64,000 nucleotides of DNA. Origin: Micromonospora sp. WMMD1128 (GTDB lineage Bacteria; Actinomycetota; Actinomycetes; Mycobacteriales; Micromonosporaceae). The stretch covers positions 5,110,001-5,174,000 of the forward strand of contig NZ_CP114902.1 in NCBI RefSeq assembly GCF_027497235.1, written 5' to 3'. Both the position numbers and the translations under genes were made by a program. Shown here in pieces: positions 8,759-19,407 of the stretch. How positions within the stretch are numbered: position 1 is the first letter of the stretch; each line of letters opens with the position of its first letter. The notes beneath the pieces were generated by a model. That model ran no database searches. It was not told the origin of the DNA and saw only the letters and a program-made list of their open reading frames with translations.

Positions 8759-9990
8759 GGAGGGGCCCCTTGTTAACGCATTCTGCATGGGAAGGGCCCC
8801 CGCCTAACCGGTTCCGGGAGCTGTGGGACGAGATCGCCCCGATCGGGCGGGACGGCGGCAGCGGCGGCTACCTGCGGTACGCGCTCAGCGAGCCGGAACG
8901 CGCCCTGCGGGGCTGGTTCCGGGAGCAGGCGGACCGGCGCGGCATGCCGGTCAGCGAGGACGGCAACGGCAACCTGTTCGCCTGGTGGGGCGACCCGGCG
9001 GCCGGCGACGCGGTGCTCACCGGCAGCCACTTCGACTCGGTGCCGCACGGCGGGGCGTACGACGGGCCGCTCGGCATCGTCAGCGCGTTCCTCGCCGTGG
9101 ACGAGCTGCGGGCCGCCCTGGTCACCCCGGACCGGCCGATCGTGGTGGCCGCCTTCGTGGAGGAGGAGGGCGCGCGGTTCGGCGTACCCTGCCTGGGGTC
9201 GAGGCTGCTCACCGGCGAGATCGACACCGAGCGCGCGGCCGGGTTGCGCGACCAGGCCGGGGTGAGCTTCGCCGAGGCGTTGGGCGAGCGGCCGGCGGGC
9301 GCCGACCCGGTCCTGCTCGGCCGCTTCGCGGCCGTCGTGGAGCTGCACGTCGAGCAGGGCCGCGCGCTCGTCGACGCGGACGCGCCGGTCGCAGTGGCGT
9401 CCGCGATCTGGCCGCACGGCAGGTGGCGGTTCGACGTCACCGGCGAGGGCGACCACGCCGGTACGACCCGGATGGCCGACCGCCGCGACCCGATGCTCAC
9501 CTTCGCGTTCACCGTGCTCGCGGCGAACAAGGAGGCCCGGCTGCGCGACGCGCACGCCACCGTGGGCCGGGTGTCGGTGGAGCCGAACGCGACGAACGCG
9601 ATCCCGTCCCGGGTCACCGGTTGGCTGGACGCGCGGGCCGCCGAGGCGGAGACGCTGTACGGTCTGGTCGAGGCGGTACGCGCCAAGGCCACCGAGCGGG
9701 CCCGCCGGGACGGCACGGCGCTCACCTGCACGCCGGAGTCGACGACCCCGCTCGTCGCGTTCGACGGCGGGCTGGCGCGGCGGCTGGCGACGCTGCTCGA
9801 CGCGCCGGTGCTGCCGACCGGTGCCGGACACGACGCCGGGGTGCTTGCGGCGCACCTGCCGACCGCGATGCTGTTCGTGCGCAACCCGACCGGGGTGTCG
9901 CACTCCCCGGCCGAGTCCGCCACCGACGCCGACTGCGCGGCCGGGGTGGCCGCCCTGGCCCGGGTGCTTGAGGAGCTGGCATGCCGCTGA
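8755..9990 (+). CDS. M20-family amidohydrolase (AllC-like), probably acting on N-formylglutamate
   Basis: The protein has 411 residues from GTG 8755, which overlaps the hutU stop as GTGA. Metal and substrate signatures of the allantoate amidohydrolase/N-carbamoyl-amino-acid hydrolase group are visible: [33 protein letters not shown] and SHSPAE. In this operon HutF yields N-formylglutamate and no HutG is present, so this enzyme most likely releases formate to give glutamate; that assignment is inference. The first 18 or so codons are read through a repeat element (8758-8808), and family-like sequence begins only at [22 protein letters not shown] 8770 or CTG 8821 are other possible starts. Confidence 0.85.
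   Translation: MRRGPLLTHSAWEGPPPNRFRELWDEIAPIGRDGGSGGYLRYALSEPERALRGWFREQADRRGMPVSEDGNGNLFAWWGDPAAGDAVLTGSHFDSVPHGGAYDGPLGIVSAFLAVDELRAALVTPDRPIVVAAFVEEEGARFGVPCLGSRLLTGEIDTERAAGLRDQAGVSFAEALGERPAGADPVLLGRFAAVVELHVEQGRALVDADAPVAVASAIWPHGRWRFDVTGEGDHAGTTRMADRRDPMLTFAFTVLAANKEARLRDAHATVGRVSVEPNATNAIPSRVTGWLDARAAEAETLYGLVEAVRAKATERARRDGTALTCTPESTTPLVAFDGGLARRLATLLDAPVLPTGAGHDAGVLAAHLPTAMLFVRNPTGVSHSPAESATDADCAAGVAALARVLEELACR
8758..8808. repeat. Interspersed GGGGCCCC/TTAAC element, copy 1
   Basis: The element has two arms, AGGAGGGGCCCCTTGTTAAC and GGGAAGGGCCCCCGCCTAAC, separated by 11 bases. It shares this layout with copies at 35694-35747 and 52754-52806. Here it occupies the hutU/amidohydrolase junction and is translated in frame as the new N-terminus of the amidohydrolase. 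Confidence 0.85.
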
Positions 9991-11333
9991 CCCGCTGGCT
10001 GGCCGAGTACGCCTGGCTGCCCGACCACGCCGAGCCGACAGCGGACGTGCTGATCGAGGCGACGGACGGGCGGCTCACCGCGGTCACGCCGCTGACCGGC
10101 GGCGGTCCGCCGGCCGCCGGGGTGGCGGTGGACGCGACCCGGCTGCCCGGGCTGACGCTGCCCGGCCTGGCCAACGCCCACTCGCACGCGTTCCACCGGG
10201 CGCTGCGCGGGCGCACCCACGCCGGTCGGGGCGACTTCTGGTCCTGGCGGGACCTGATGTACGCGGTGGCCGCCCGCCTCGACCCGGACTCCTACCTGGC
10301 GCTGGCCCGGGCCGCGTACGCGGAGATGGCGCTCGCCGGGATCACCTGCGTGGGCGAGTTCCACTACCTGCACCACGGCCCCGGCGGCACCCCGTACGAC
10401 GACCCGAACGCGATGTCCGCCGCGCTGGTGGAGGCCGCCGCGCACGCCGGGATCCGGCTCACCCTGCTGGACGCCGCCTACCTGACCGGGAGCGTGGACG
10501 GCGCGGAACTGGTCGGGCCGCAGCGCCGGTTCGGCGACGGCGACGCGCTGCGCTGGGCGGAGCGGGTCGACGCGTTCCGCCCGGCCGACGGGCACGTCCG
10601 GCGCGGCGCGGCGATCCACTCGGTGCGCGCGGTGCCGGCCGGGCAGCTCGCCACCGTCGCCGGCTGGGCCGACCGGCACGGGCTGCCGCTGCACGTGCAC
10701 CTCTCCGAGCAGCCGGCCGAGAACGACGCCTGTCGGGCCGTGCACGGCCGCACCCCGACCCGCCTGCTCGCCGACCACGGCGTGCTGGGCCGGCACACCA
10801 CCGCCGTACACGCCACCCACCCGACCGCCGCCGACGTCACGCTGCTCGGCGACAGCGGCACCGGCGTCTGCCTCTGCCCCACCACCGAGCGGGACCTGGC
10901 CGACGGGATCGGACCGGCCCGGCGGATCGCCGAGGCGGGCAGCCCGATCAGCCTGGGCAGCGACAGCCACGCCGTGGTCGACCTGTTCGAGGAGGCCCGC
11001 GCGGTGGAGCTGGACGAGCGGCTGCGCACCCGGAAGCGGGGGCACTTCGGCGCCGCCGAACTGCTCGCCGCCGCGACCGTCACCGGCCACGCCGCGCTCG
11101 GCTGGGGCGACGCCGGCCGGCTCGCCGTCGGCGACCGGGCGGACCTGGTGACGGTACGCCTGGACAGCGCCCGCACCGCCGGGGTGCCACCGGTGGGCGT
11201 GTTCTTCGCGGCCACCGCCGCCGACGTGACGCAGGTGGTGGTGGACGGCCGGACCGTGGTGGCCGACGGCCGGCACCTGACCGTGGACGTCCCCACCGAG
11301 TTGCGGGACGCGATCGCGGCGGTGCTCTCATGA
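9981..11333 (+). CDS. hutF: Formimidoylglutamate deiminase
   Basis: The 450-residue amidohydrolase-superfamily enzyme hydrolyses N-formimidoylglutamate to N-formylglutamate and ammonia. Metal-binding signatures are [16 protein letters not shown] near residue 68, [11 protein letters not shown] near 240 and [10 protein letters not shown] near 330. ATG 9981 overlaps the previous stop by ten bases, so translation is probably coupled. The long form with the conserved SEQP segment separates it from imidazolonepropionase, its paralog immediately downstream. Confidence 0.93.
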   Translation: MPLTRWLAEYAWLPDHAEPTADVLIEATDGRLTAVTPLTGGGPPAAGVAVDATRLPGLTLPGLANAHSHAFHRALRGRTHAGRGDFWSWRDLMYAVAARLDPDSYLALARAAYAEMALAGITCVGEFHYLHHGPGGTPYDDPNAMSAALVEAAAHAGIRLTLLDAAYLTGSVDGAELVGPQRRFGDGDALRWAERVDAFRPADGHVRRGAAIHSVRAVPAGQLATVAGWADRHGLPLHVHLSEQPAENDACRAVHGRTPTRLLADHGVLGRHTTAVHATHPTAADVTLLGDSGTGVCLCPTTERDLADGIGPARRIAEAGSPISLGSDSHAVVDLFEEARAVELDERLRTRKRGHFGAAELLAAATVTGHAALGWGDAGRLAVGDRADLVTVRLDSARTAGVPPVGVFFAATAADVTQVVVDGRTVVADGRHLTVDVPTELRDAIAAVLS

Positions 11334-12496
11334 TCGGCAGCCTGCTGGTGGACAACATCGGCGAGCTGGTCACCAACGACGGCCGCAACGGCGACCCGCT
11401 GGGGGTCCGGCGCGACGCCGCCGTGCTGATCGAGGACGGGCAGGTGGCCTGGGTCGGTCCGGCCCGCTACGCGCCCGCCGCCGACCGGCGGCTCGACGCG
11501 GGCGGCGCGGCCGTGCTGCCCGGCTTCGTGGACAGCCACGCCCACCTGGTCTTCGCCGGGGACCGGGCGGCCGAGTTCGCCGCCCGGATGGCCGGCGCGC
11601 CCTACACCGGCGGCGGCATCCGCACCACCGTGGGCGCCACCCGCGCCGCCTCCGACGACGACCTGCGTGCCGCGGTGGGCCGGCTGCGCGCGGAGATGCT
11701 GCGGCAGGGCACCACCACCGTCGAGATCAAGAGCGGGTACGGGCTGACCGTCGCCGACGAGGCCCGCTCGCTGCGGATCGCCGGCGAGTTCACCGACGAC
11801 ACCACGTTCCTCGGCGCGCACGTGGTCCCCGCCGAGTACGCCGACCGCCCGGACGACTACGTGGGCCTGGTGTGCGGGCCGATGCTGGCCGCCGCCGCGC
11901 CGTACGCCCGCTGGATCGACGTGTTCTGCGAGCGGGGCGCGTTCGACGCCGACCACGCCCGGGCGATCCTCGCCTGCGGGCAGGCCGCCGGGTTGGGCGT
12001 CCGGCTGCACGCCAACCAGCTCGGACCCGGACCGGGTGTGCGGCTCGGAGTGGAACTCGACGCGGCGAGCGTGGACCACTGCACCCACCTGTCCGACGCC
12101 GACGTGGACGCGCTCGCCGGCGCGGAGACGGTCGCCACGCTGCTGCCCGGAGCCGAGTTCTCCACCAGGTCGCCCTACCCGGACGCCCGCCGGCTGCTCG
12201 ACGCGGGCGTGACCGTGGCGCTGGCGACCGACTGCAACCCCGGCTCGTCGTACACCTCGTCGATGCCGTTCTGCGTCGCGCTCGCCGTACGCGAGATGCG
12301 GATGACCCCGGCGGAGGCGGTGTGGGCCGCGACCGCCGGCGGGGCGGCGGCGCTGCGCCGCACCGACGTCGGCCGGCTGACCCCCGGGTCCCGGGCCGAC
12401 CTGGTCGTCCTCGACGCGCCGACCCACCTGCACCTGGCCTACCGGCCGGGGGTGCCACTGATCCGCCAGGTTCTGCACAACGGAGTGCCGCGATGA
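11330..12496 (+). CDS. hutI: Imidazolonepropionase
   Basis: The 388-residue enzyme opens the imidazolone ring to give formimidoylglutamate. It shows the amidohydrolase metal motif [12 protein letters not shown], the HutI signature [14 protein letters not shown] and the late metal-binding Asp region [19 protein letters not shown] 11330 overlaps the hutF stop as ATGA. The length is close to the family norm of about 400 residues. Confidence 0.96.
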   Translation: MIGSLLVDNIGELVTNDGRNGDPLGVRRDAAVLIEDGQVAWVGPARYAPAADRRLDAGGAAVLPGFVDSHAHLVFAGDRAAEFAARMAGAPYTGGGIRTTVGATRAASDDDLRAAVGRLRAEMLRQGTTTVEIKSGYGLTVADEARSLRIAGEFTDDTTFLGAHVVPAEYADRPDDYVGLVCGPMLAAAAPYARWIDVFCERGAFDADHARAILACGQAAGLGVRLHANQLGPGPGVRLGVELDAASVDHCTHLSDADVDALAGAETVATLLPGAEFSTRSPYPDARRLLDAGVTVALATDCNPGSSYTSSMPFCVALAVREMRMTPAEAVWAATAGGAAALRRTDVGRLTPGSRADLVVLDAPTHLHLAYRPGVPLIRQVLHNGVPR

Positions 12497-14031
12497 CCAC
12501 CGTCACCATCCTGCCCACCGGGGTCACCCCGGCCGACGTGCTCGCGGTCGCCCGCGGCGCCGCGACGGTCGGGCTCGACCCCGCCGCCGTCGAGGCCATG
12601 GCCACCAGTCGGTCCATCGTGGACGGCATCGAGGCCGCCGGCCGCCCGGTGTACGGCGTCTCCACCGGCTTCGGGGCGCTCGCCAACACGTTCGTCGCGC
12701 CCGAACGGCGGGCCGAGTTGCAGCACGCGCTGATCCGCTCGCACGCGGCCGGGGTTGGCGCGCCGATGCCCCGCGAGGTGGTGCGGGCCATGATGCTGCT
12801 GCGGGTACGCTCGCTCGCCCTCGGCCGCTCCGGCGTCCGCCCGCTCGTCGCCGAGGCCCTGGTCGACCTGCTCAACCACGAGATCACCCCGTGGGTGCCG
12901 GAGCACGGCTCGCTCGGCGCGTCGGGTGACCTGGCGCCGCTGGCGCACTGCGCGCTGGCGCTGCTCGGCGAGGGCTGGGTGCTCGGCCCGGCCGGGGAAC
13001 GGCTCGACGCGGCCGGGGCGCTGCGCCGGGCCGGGCTGACCCCGATCGAGCTGGCCGCCAAGGAGGGGCTGGCACTGATCAACGGCACCGACGGCATGCT
13101 CGGCATGCTGCTGCTGGCCGTGGCGGACGCCCGGCACCTGTTCGCCATGGCCGACGTCACCGCCGCGCTCGCCATCGAGGCGATGCTCGGCTCGGAGCGG
13201 CCGTTCCGGCCCGAGCTGCACGCCATCCGCCCGCACCCCGGCCAGGCCGCCTCGGCCGCGAACATCCACCGGCTGTTGCAGGGTTCGGCGGTGATGGACT
13301 CACACCGCGACGACCTGGCGCACGCGGTGCAGGACGCGTACTCGATGCGCTGCGCGCCGCAGGTGGCCGGCGCGGCCCGGGACACGCTCGACTTCGTCGA
13401 GGTGGTGGCCGGCCGGGAGCTGCGGTCGGTGGTGGACAACCCGGTGGTGCTGCCGGACGGGCGGGTCGAGTCGACGGGCAACTTCCACGGCGCGCCGCTC
13501 GGCTTCGCCGCCGACTACCTGGCCATCGCCGCCGCCGAGGTGGGCGCGATCGCCGAACGCCGGGTGGACCGGCTGCTCGACGTGGCCCGCAACCGGGACC
13601 TGCCCGCGTTCCTCTCCCCCGACGCCGGGGTGAACTCCGGGCTGATGATCGCCCAGTACACGGCGGCCGGCATCGTCGCGGAGAACCGCCGGCTGGCCGC
13701 GCCCGCCTCGGTGGACTCGCTGCCCACGAGCGGCATGCAGGAGGACCACGTCTCGATGGGCTGGGCGGCCACCAGGAAGCTGCGTACCGTGCTGGACAAC
13801 CTGACCAGCCTGCTCGCGGTGGAGCTGCTGGCGGCGGTACGCGGACTCCAGCTCCGCGCGCCGCTGGAGCCGTCCCCGGCCGGCCGGGCCGCGCTTGACG
13901 CGCTCGGCGACACGATCGGCGCCCCGGGGCCGGACGTGTTCCTCGCCCCGCTGATGGAGGCGGCCCGGGCCGTGATCGCCACCCCCACCCTGCGCACCGC
14001 AATCGAGCACCACCTCGGCCCCCTCCGCTGA
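12493..14031 (+). CDS. hutH: Histidine ammonia-lyase
   Basis: The 512-residue enzyme removes ammonia from histidine to give urocanate, the first step of the pathway. The self-forming MIO cofactor comes from Ala143-Ser144-Gly145 within [14 protein letters not shown]. Other family blocks are YGVSTGFG near residue 53 and [11 protein letters not shown] near 279. ATG 12493 overlaps the hutI stop as ATGA. It is the last gene of the operon and is closed by a long hairpin 24 bases downstream. Confidence 0.97.
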   Translation: MTTVTILPTGVTPADVLAVARGAATVGLDPAAVEAMATSRSIVDGIEAAGRPVYGVSTGFGALANTFVAPERRAELQHALIRSHAAGVGAPMPREVVRAMMLLRVRSLALGRSGVRPLVAEALVDLLNHEITPWVPEHGSLGASGDLAPLAHCALALLGEGWVLGPAGERLDAAGALRRAGLTPIELAAKEGLALINGTDGMLGMLLLAVADARHLFAMADVTAALAIEAMLGSERPFRPELHAIRPHPGQAASAANIHRLLQGSAVMDSHRDDLAHAVQDAYSMRCAPQVAGAARDTLDFVEVVAGRELRSVVDNPVVLPDGRVESTGNFHGAPLGFAADYLAIAAAEVGAIAERRVDRLLDVARNRDLPAFLSPDAGVNSGLMIAQYTAAGIVAENRRLAAPASVDSLPTSGMQEDHVSMGWAATRKLRTVLDNLTSLLAVELLAAVRGLQLRAPLEPSPAGRAALDALGDTIGAPGPDVFLAPLMEAARAVIATPTLRTAIEHHLGPLR

Positions 14032-14055
14032 GCCTCCCGCGCTGGACCCCGCGCA

Positions 14056-14109
14056 GATTCACGGAAAGCGTGGCTATCCACGCGCGAATAGCCACGCTTT
14101 CCGTGAATC
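14056..14109. terminator. 22-bp perfect hairpin between hutH and rdgB
   Basis: The arms 14056-14077 and 14088-14109 are perfectly complementary over 22 bp (starting GATTCACGGAAAGCGTGG) with a 10-base loop. It lies between two convergent genes and should end transcription from both sides. There is no T-run, as is common in high-GC actinomycetes. Confidence 0.8.
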
Positions 14110-14147
14110 AGGGCCGGGCGGGCGCGGCGGGCGGGCGCGGCGGGTGG

Positions 14148-14771
14148 TTAAGGGGTGGGTGGGAGCACCTTGGCGATCAGCTTGGCCAGCTCGCGCAGGG
14201 CCTTGCCGCGGTGGCTCACCGCGTCCTTCTCCTCGGGGGTCAGTTCGGCGTTCGTGCGGGTCTGCCCGTCGCCCAGGAAGATCGGGTCGTAGCCGAAGCC
14301 GCCCTCGCCGCGCGGCGCGCGCAGCAGCCGCCCGGGCTGCCGGCCGTCGACCAGGTGTTCCTTGCCACCCGGCAGCACCAACGCGACGGTGCACACGAAC
14401 GCGGCGCCGCGATGCTCGTCCGGCACGTCGCCCACCTGGTCCAGCAGGAGCTGGAGGTTGGCGCGGTCGTCGCCGTGCCGGCCGGACCAGCGGGCGCTGA
14501 ACACGCCGGGCATGCCGTTCAGCGCGTCCACCGCGATGCCGGAGTCGTCGGCGATCGTCGGCAGGCCGGTGCGCCGGCAGCCCTCCCGCGCCTTGATCAG
14601 CGCGTTCTCGCCGAACGTGAGACCGGTCTCCGGCAGCTCCGGATATTCCTCGACGTCGTCGAGGCCGAGCAGGGCGACCCGGTGGGCGCCGAGCGCGCCG
14701 TCCAGGATCCGCTGCAACTCGACGAGCTTCTTACGGTTGCGGGTGGCCAGGAGCACCTTGGTGTCGGTCAC
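14148..14771 (-). CDS. rdgB: XTP/dITP diphosphatase (RdgB/HAM1 family)
   Basis: The 207-residue house-cleaning enzyme removes dITP and XTP from the nucleotide pool. It has the family start [15 protein letters not shown], the central block [11 protein letters not shown], the catalytic segment [22 protein letters not shown] and the C-terminal block GFGYDPIF followed by SHRGKAL. ATG 14771 overlaps the rph stop by four bases. The rph-rdgB pair is a conserved actinobacterial arrangement. Confidence 0.95.
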   Translation of the reverse strand: MTDTKVLLATRNRKKLVELQRILDGALGAHRVALLGLDDVEEYPELPETGLTFGENALIKAREGCRRTGLPTIADDSGIAVDALNGMPGVFSARWSGRHGDDRANLQLLLDQVGDVPDEHRGAAFVCTVALVLPGGKEHLVDGRQPGRLLRAPRGEGGFGYDPIFLGDGQTRTNAELTPEEKDAVSHRGKALRELAKLIAKVLPPTP

Positions 14772-15496
14772 AGGTTGAGCGCCTTCCGCTGCGCGTCGGC
14801 CAGTTCCGAGCAGCCCGCCACGCCCAGGTCGAGCAGGGCGTCGAGCTGGTCGCGGGCGAAGACGCCGGCCTCGCCCGTCCCCTGCACCTCGACGAAGTCA
14901 CCGGTGCCGGTGCAGACCACGTTCATGTCCACCTCGGCGGTCACGTCCTCGGCGTAGCAGAGGTCGAGCATCGGCTCGCCGCCGATCACGCCGACGCTCA
15001 CCGCGCCCACCGAGCGGTGCATCACCTTCTCCACCCGGCCGGTGAGCGACTTGCGTTCGGCCAGCCAGGTGACCGCGTCGTACAGGGCGACGTACGCGCC
15101 GGTGATGGCCGCGGTGCGGGTGCCGCCGTCGGCCTGGAGCACGTCGCAGTCGAGCACGACCGAGTTCTCGCCGAGCGCCTTGAGGTCGACGCAGGCGCGC
15201 AGGCTGCGACCGATCAGCCGGGAGATCTCGTGCGTCCGGCCGCCGATCTTGCCCCGGACGCTCTCCCGGTCCGAGCGGGTGTTGGTGGCCCGGGGCAGCA
15301 TCGCGTACTCGGCGGTCACCCAGCCGAGCCCGGAACCCTTGCGCCAGCGGGGCACGCCCTCGGTGACGCTCGCCGTGCAGAGCACCCGGGTCGCGCCGAA
15401 CTCGACGAGCACCGAACCCTCCGGGTGGGTGCTCCAGCCGCGGGTCAGGGTCACCGGTCGGAGTTGGTCGGGCCGCCGCCCGTCAGGTCGCGCCAT
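14768..15496 (-). CDS. rph: Ribonuclease PH
   Basis: The 242-residue phosphorolytic 3'-5' exoribonuclease trims tRNA precursors. It carries the family start [14 protein letters not shown], the block [30 protein letters not shown] and the substrate-binding stretch [22 protein letters not shown] 15496 lies six bases after TAGGGT (15508-15503), so the transcript is probably leaderless. It overlaps rdgB downstream by four bases. Confidence 0.95.
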   Translation of the reverse strand: MARPDGRRPDQLRPVTLTRGWSTHPEGSVLVEFGATRVLCTASVTEGVPRWRKGSGLGWVTAEYAMLPRATNTRSDRESVRGKIGGRTHEISRLIGRSLRACVDLKALGENSVVLDCDVLQADGGTRTAAITGAYVALYDAVTWLAERKSLTGRVEKVMHRSVGAVSVGVIGGEPMLDLCYAEDVTAEVDMNVVCTGTGDFVEVQGTGEAGVFARDQLDALLDLGVAGCSELADAQRKALNL

Positions 15497-15562
15497 GCCT
15501 GCACCCTATGCGGTACGCCGATCGCACCGCCTGCCGGTGCCCGCCGGCCCGCGACCGCGTCG

Positions 15563-16309
15563 TCAGACGTCGTAGCCGGCGCCGGCCCGGACCACCTCGA
15601 TCGGCCCGGCGTACGCCCCGGCCGCCGACTCCACGGTGTGCGACTCGCTGCCCCAGGCGGGGACGAGATGGGTGAGCAGCAGCCGGCCCACTCCCGCCTT
15701 GGTGGCCGCCTCGCCGGCCTCGCGGCCGGTCAGGTGCAGGTCGGGCGGGTTGTCCATCCCGTCGAGGTAGCTGGCCTCGCAGAGGAAGGCGTCGGCGCCC
15801 TGGGCCAGGCGCAGCAGCGCCTCACAGGGCGCGGTGTCCGACGAGTAGCAGAACACCCGGCCGTCGTGCTCCAGCCGCACCCCGTACGTCTCGATGGGGT
15901 GGTTCATCCGGTCGACGGTCGCGGTGAACGGGCCGATCGGGAACGTGCCGGGCTGGAGGCCGTAGAACTGGTAGACGTCGTCGACCGTGGCGTCCTCCTG
16001 CCCGTACGCGGTGGCCAGCCGGTCCGGCGCGCCGGAGGGCGCGTACATCGGCAGCGGCGGGTAGGGGCCGTCCGGGGCGTACCGGCGCACCACCACGTAC
16101 GACACGGCGTCAAGCATGTGATCGCAGTGCAGGTGGGTGAGGAGCACGGCGTCGGGCGAGTGCAACCCGACGTAACGCTGGAGCGTGGAGAGCGACCCCG
16201 GACCGAAGTCGATCAGGAGGCGGAATCCCTCCGCTTCGAGCAGGTAGGCCGAGCAGGGTGATTCGGGGCCCGGAAAGCTGCCGGCACAGCCGAGGACGGT
16301 CAGTCGCAT
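15563..16309 (-). CDS. Metallo-beta-lactamase-fold hydrolase (possible cyclic-nucleotide phosphodiesterase)
   Basis: The 248-residue protein has the metal motif LTHLHCDHMLD (HxHxDH) near residue 60, further ligands in MNHPIETYGVRL and CYSSDTAPCEAL, and a late LLLTHLVPAWG. The same gene stands before rph and rdgB in mycobacteria, where, as I recall, the ortholog was described as an atypical class II cAMP phosphodiesterase. cAMP turnover is therefore possible here, transferred by position and family only. It lies 66 bases upstream of rph. Confidence 0.85.
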   Translation of the reverse strand: MRLTVLGCAGSFPGPESPCSAYLLEAEGFRLLIDFGPGSLSTLQRYVGLHSPDAVLLTHLHCDHMLDAVSYVVVRRYAPDGPYPPLPMYAPSGAPDRLATAYGQEDATVDDVYQFYGLQPGTFPIGPFTATVDRMNHPIETYGVRLEHDGRVFCYSSDTAPCEALLRLAQGADAFLCEASYLDGMDNPPDLHLTGREAGEAATKAGVGRLLLTHLVPAWGSESHTVESAAGAYAGPIEVVRAGAGYDV

Positions 16310-16491
16310 CCGGTTGCCTCGATCTCACGGTGGGTAGTCGACGCGTCGGCAGCCGCCCCGCCGTTGATCACCATCGACGCGCTCGCCACGCTGCGCAGCC
16401 TACGCGGCAGCCCGGTCGGGCAAGAATCATCTACCGGAAGTTGTCATCAACGTGACACCCATACACGTCCGGATCCGGGACAACACGGCGA

Positions 16492-16523
16492 TCCGGCCGG
16501 AGGGGGCGTCCCCACCGGCCGGA
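16492..16523 (-). terminator. Terminator of the clpS-cysM operon
   Basis: TCCGGCCGG (16492-16500) pairs with CCGGCCGGA (16515-16523), and the loop carries an inner GGGG/CCCC pair. It begins 14 bases beyond the cysM stop on the minus strand. Confidence 0.65.
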
Positions 16524-16536
16524 CCACCGCGGGCCG

Positions 16537-17514
<978 letters not shown>

Positions 17515-17889
17515 CTAGCGGGTTACGGTGGCGCGCGCCGAGACCGCGTGCGACGCGATCGCCGCTGCCGCGGCGCTGTGCGAGGCGATCGCCGCTGCCG
17601 CGGCGAAGCCGAACGCGCCACCCGCCACGGCGGGCAGGATGGTCACGCTGTCGCCGTCGTTCAGCTTGGCGTCGAGCGCGCCGAGGAAGCGGACGTCCTC
17701 GTCGTTGACGTAGACGTTGACGAACCGGTGCAGCGCGCCGGCCTCGGTGACCAGACGTCCGCGCAGGCCGGCGTGCCGGGAGTCCAGGTCGGTGAGCAGG
17801 TCGGCGAGCGTGTCGCCGGTGCCCTCGACGACCTTCGCGCCGCCGGTGTAGCTGCGCAGGATGGTGGGGATGCGAACCTCGATGGCCAT
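17515..17889 (-). CDS. cysO: Sulfur carrier protein CysO with a C-terminal extension beyond the diglycine
   Basis: The ubiquitin-like protein has 124 residues from ATG 17889, which has GAGGAG upstream. Residues 1-91 match the ThiS/MoaD fold of CysO and end ILPAVAGG, where CysO normally stops so that Gly-Gly can be activated. Here 33 residues follow, with two tandem copies of an AAAAAIASH unit produced by a 30-base DNA duplication (17549-17605). If the tail is real the carrier must be processed before use, and the JAMM protease gene mec lies 68 bases upstream in the same operon. A sequencing error near the diglycine is the main alternative, but the tail reads cleanly to a TAG. Confidence 0.88.
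   Translation of the reverse strand: MAIEVRIPTILRSYTGGAKVVEGTGDTLADLLTDLDSRHAGLRGRLVTEAGALHRFVNVYVNDEDVRFLGALDAKLNDGDSVTILPAVAGGAFGFAAAAAIASHSAAAAAIASHAVSARATVTR
17549..17605. repeat. 30-base tandem duplication inside the cysO tail
   Basis: The segments 17549-17575 and 17579-17605 share the core GCGATCGCCGCTGCCGCGGC at a period of 30 bases, so the duplication keeps the frame. It encodes the two AAAAAIASH units of the CysO extension. Confidence 0.85.
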
Positions 17890-17957
17890 GGTGTCTCGTA
17901 CTCCTCGTTCAGGGTCGTGCCGGGTGACGGAAAGGGAAGGGCGTGCCGGTGCTGGGG

Positions 17958-18446
17958 TCAGCGGCCGGAACACTCGTAGTCGACCGTCGCCGGGCTCTGC
18001 CCGAACATGTAGGACTGGACGGCGTTCGGGTCCACAGCGGCGTCCACGATCTCGACCGGCTCCTCGGTGACCACGCCGTCGACGATCCGGAAGGAACGGA
18101 TCTCCTCGGCGTCGGGCTCACGGGTCGAGACGAGCAGGTAGTGCGCGCCCGGCTCGCCGGCGAAGGAGACGTCCGTGCGGGACGGGTATGCCTCCGTCGC
18201 GGTGTGCGAGTGGTAGATCACGACCGGCTCCTCGTCGCGGTCGTCCATCTCGCGCCACACCCGCAGGTGCTCCATCGAGTCGAACTCGTAGAAGGTCATG
18301 GAACGGGCGGCGTTGTCCATCGGGATGTGCCGGGTCGGGGTGTCGCTGCCGACGGGACCGGCGACCACGCCGCACGCCTCGTCCGGATGGTCCCGACGCG
18401 CGTGCGCCACGATCGCGTCGATGATCGACCGGTCGATGCTCAGCAC
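17958..18446 (-). CDS. mec: JAMM/MPN+ metallopeptidase Mec, CysO-cysteine protease
   Basis: The 162-residue protein has a complete JAMM zinc site: Glu23 (PDEACGVVAG), His79 and His81 with Asp92 in HSHTATEAYPSRTD. In mycobacteria this enzyme hydrolyses the CysO-cysteine adduct to free cysteine and regenerate CysO. Its second potential task here, trimming the CysO tail, is discussed under findings. GTG 18446 lies seven bases after TAGGCT (18459-18454), which suggests a leaderless internal promoter separate from the clpS promoter. Confidence 0.93.
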   Translation of the reverse strand: MLSIDRSIIDAIVAHARRDHPDEACGVVAGPVGSDTPTRHIPMDNAARSMTFYEFDSMEHLRVWREMDDRDEEPVVIYHSHTATEAYPSRTDVSFAGEPGAHYLLVSTREPDAEEIRSFRIVDGVVTEEPVEIVDAAVDPNAVQSYMFGQSPATVDYECSGR

Positions 18447-18501
18447 GCCGACCAGCCTAGCGCCTGGCGCTGGCGAGCGGCGAGGTGGCGACCGTCACCA
18501 C

Positions 18502-19005
18502 TCAGTCGATGAGCGCGTTGAGCAGGGACTCCTGGAGATATCCGAGATAGGCGTAGACCGACAGTTGGAACACCCGGGACGAAGCCGGGTCGGTGGCGAC
18601 CGCGTCGTCGAGCTCCTCACCCAGGTCGGTGCCGTCCTTGATCTCCAGCCGCACGCCCATCGCCAGCCGGGCGTCGTTGAGCGCCCGCAGCCACGCCTCC
18701 GCCGCCTCCGCGTCCAGCCGCACCTCACCGCCGTCGTCGCCGTCGGGGAGCGCGGCGAGGATCGCGCCGGCCTGGTCGATCTTCGCGGTCTTGAGGTCAC
18801 CCTCGGTGTAGCGGCGGAACTCGGCGGTGCCGGCGTCGTCGTCCGGGTAGACCTCGGGGAAGAGCCGGCCGACCACCGGGTCGCCGTGGTCGAACCCGTC
18901 GGTGAGCAGGCCGACCACCTCGGAGGCGACCTTGCGCAGCACCCGCACCTCGTCGACGGCGAAACTGGCCACGTAGCGGTCGCCCCGGCGACGGAACATG
19001 CTCAT
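18502..19005 (-). CDS. DUF2017-family protein
   Basis: The 167-residue cytoplasmic protein starts [15 protein letters not shown], is acidic in its middle ([16 protein letters not shown]) and helical at the end ([17 protein letters not shown]). ATG 19005 overlaps the clpS stop by four bases. In actinobacteria a protein of this kind regularly follows clpS, which points to a role around the Clp protease or its adaptor, though no function is established to my knowledge. Confidence 0.85.
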   Translation of the reverse strand: MSMFRRRGDRYVASFAVDEVRVLRKVASEVVGLLTDGFDHGDPVVGRLFPEVYPDDDAGTAEFRRYTEGDLKTAKIDQAGAILAALPDGDDGGEVRLDAEAAEAWLRALNDARLAMGVRLEIKDGTDLGEELDDAVATDPASSRVFQLSVYAYLGYLQESLLNALID

Positions 19006-19301
19006 GATCTCTCCACCGTCGCCCACAGTCCGTACGCGTGCAGTTGCGCCGCGTCGTGCTCCATCCGCTCCCGGGCCCCGCTGGAGACCACCGCCTTGCC
19101 CTTGTGGTGCACGTCCAGCATGAGCCGCTCCGCCTTCTCCCGGCTGTATCCGAAGAGCTTCTGGAACACCCAGGTCACGTACGTCATCAGGTTGACCGGA
19201 TCGTCCCAGACGATCGTCACCCATGGCCGGTCGGAGACCGGCACCTCGTCGGTGTCCGGCGTCTCGACCGGCGCAACCTGTGGAGCCGCCATGCCCCCCA
19301 T
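19002..19301 (-). CDS. clpS: ATP-dependent Clp protease adaptor ClpS
   Basis: The 99-residue adaptor hands N-degron substrates to ClpAP/ClpCP. The core is intact: [20 protein letters not shown], then [20 protein letters not shown] with the binding-pocket Asn-Leu-Met and the later His-His. ATG 19301 (MGGMAAP) has GGTGG nearby; ATG 19292 is nearly as good. Longer upstream reading is only random high-GC frame. It begins the run clpS-DUF2017-mec-cysO-cysM. Confidence 0.93.
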   Translation of the reverse strand: MGGMAAPQVAPVETPDTDEVPVSDRPWVTIVWDDPVNLMTYVTWVFQKLFGYSREKAERLMLDVHHKGKAVVSSGARERMEHDAAQLHAYGLWATVERS

Positions 19302-19407
19302 CGTGCCACCGGATCCGGGGATCCGATGAACCGGAACGGCGCGGCGGCCGGGATCGCCCGCCGGGACCGCGGACACGGGGTCGGGACCGGCGACGACGGC
19401 CCCCGGC

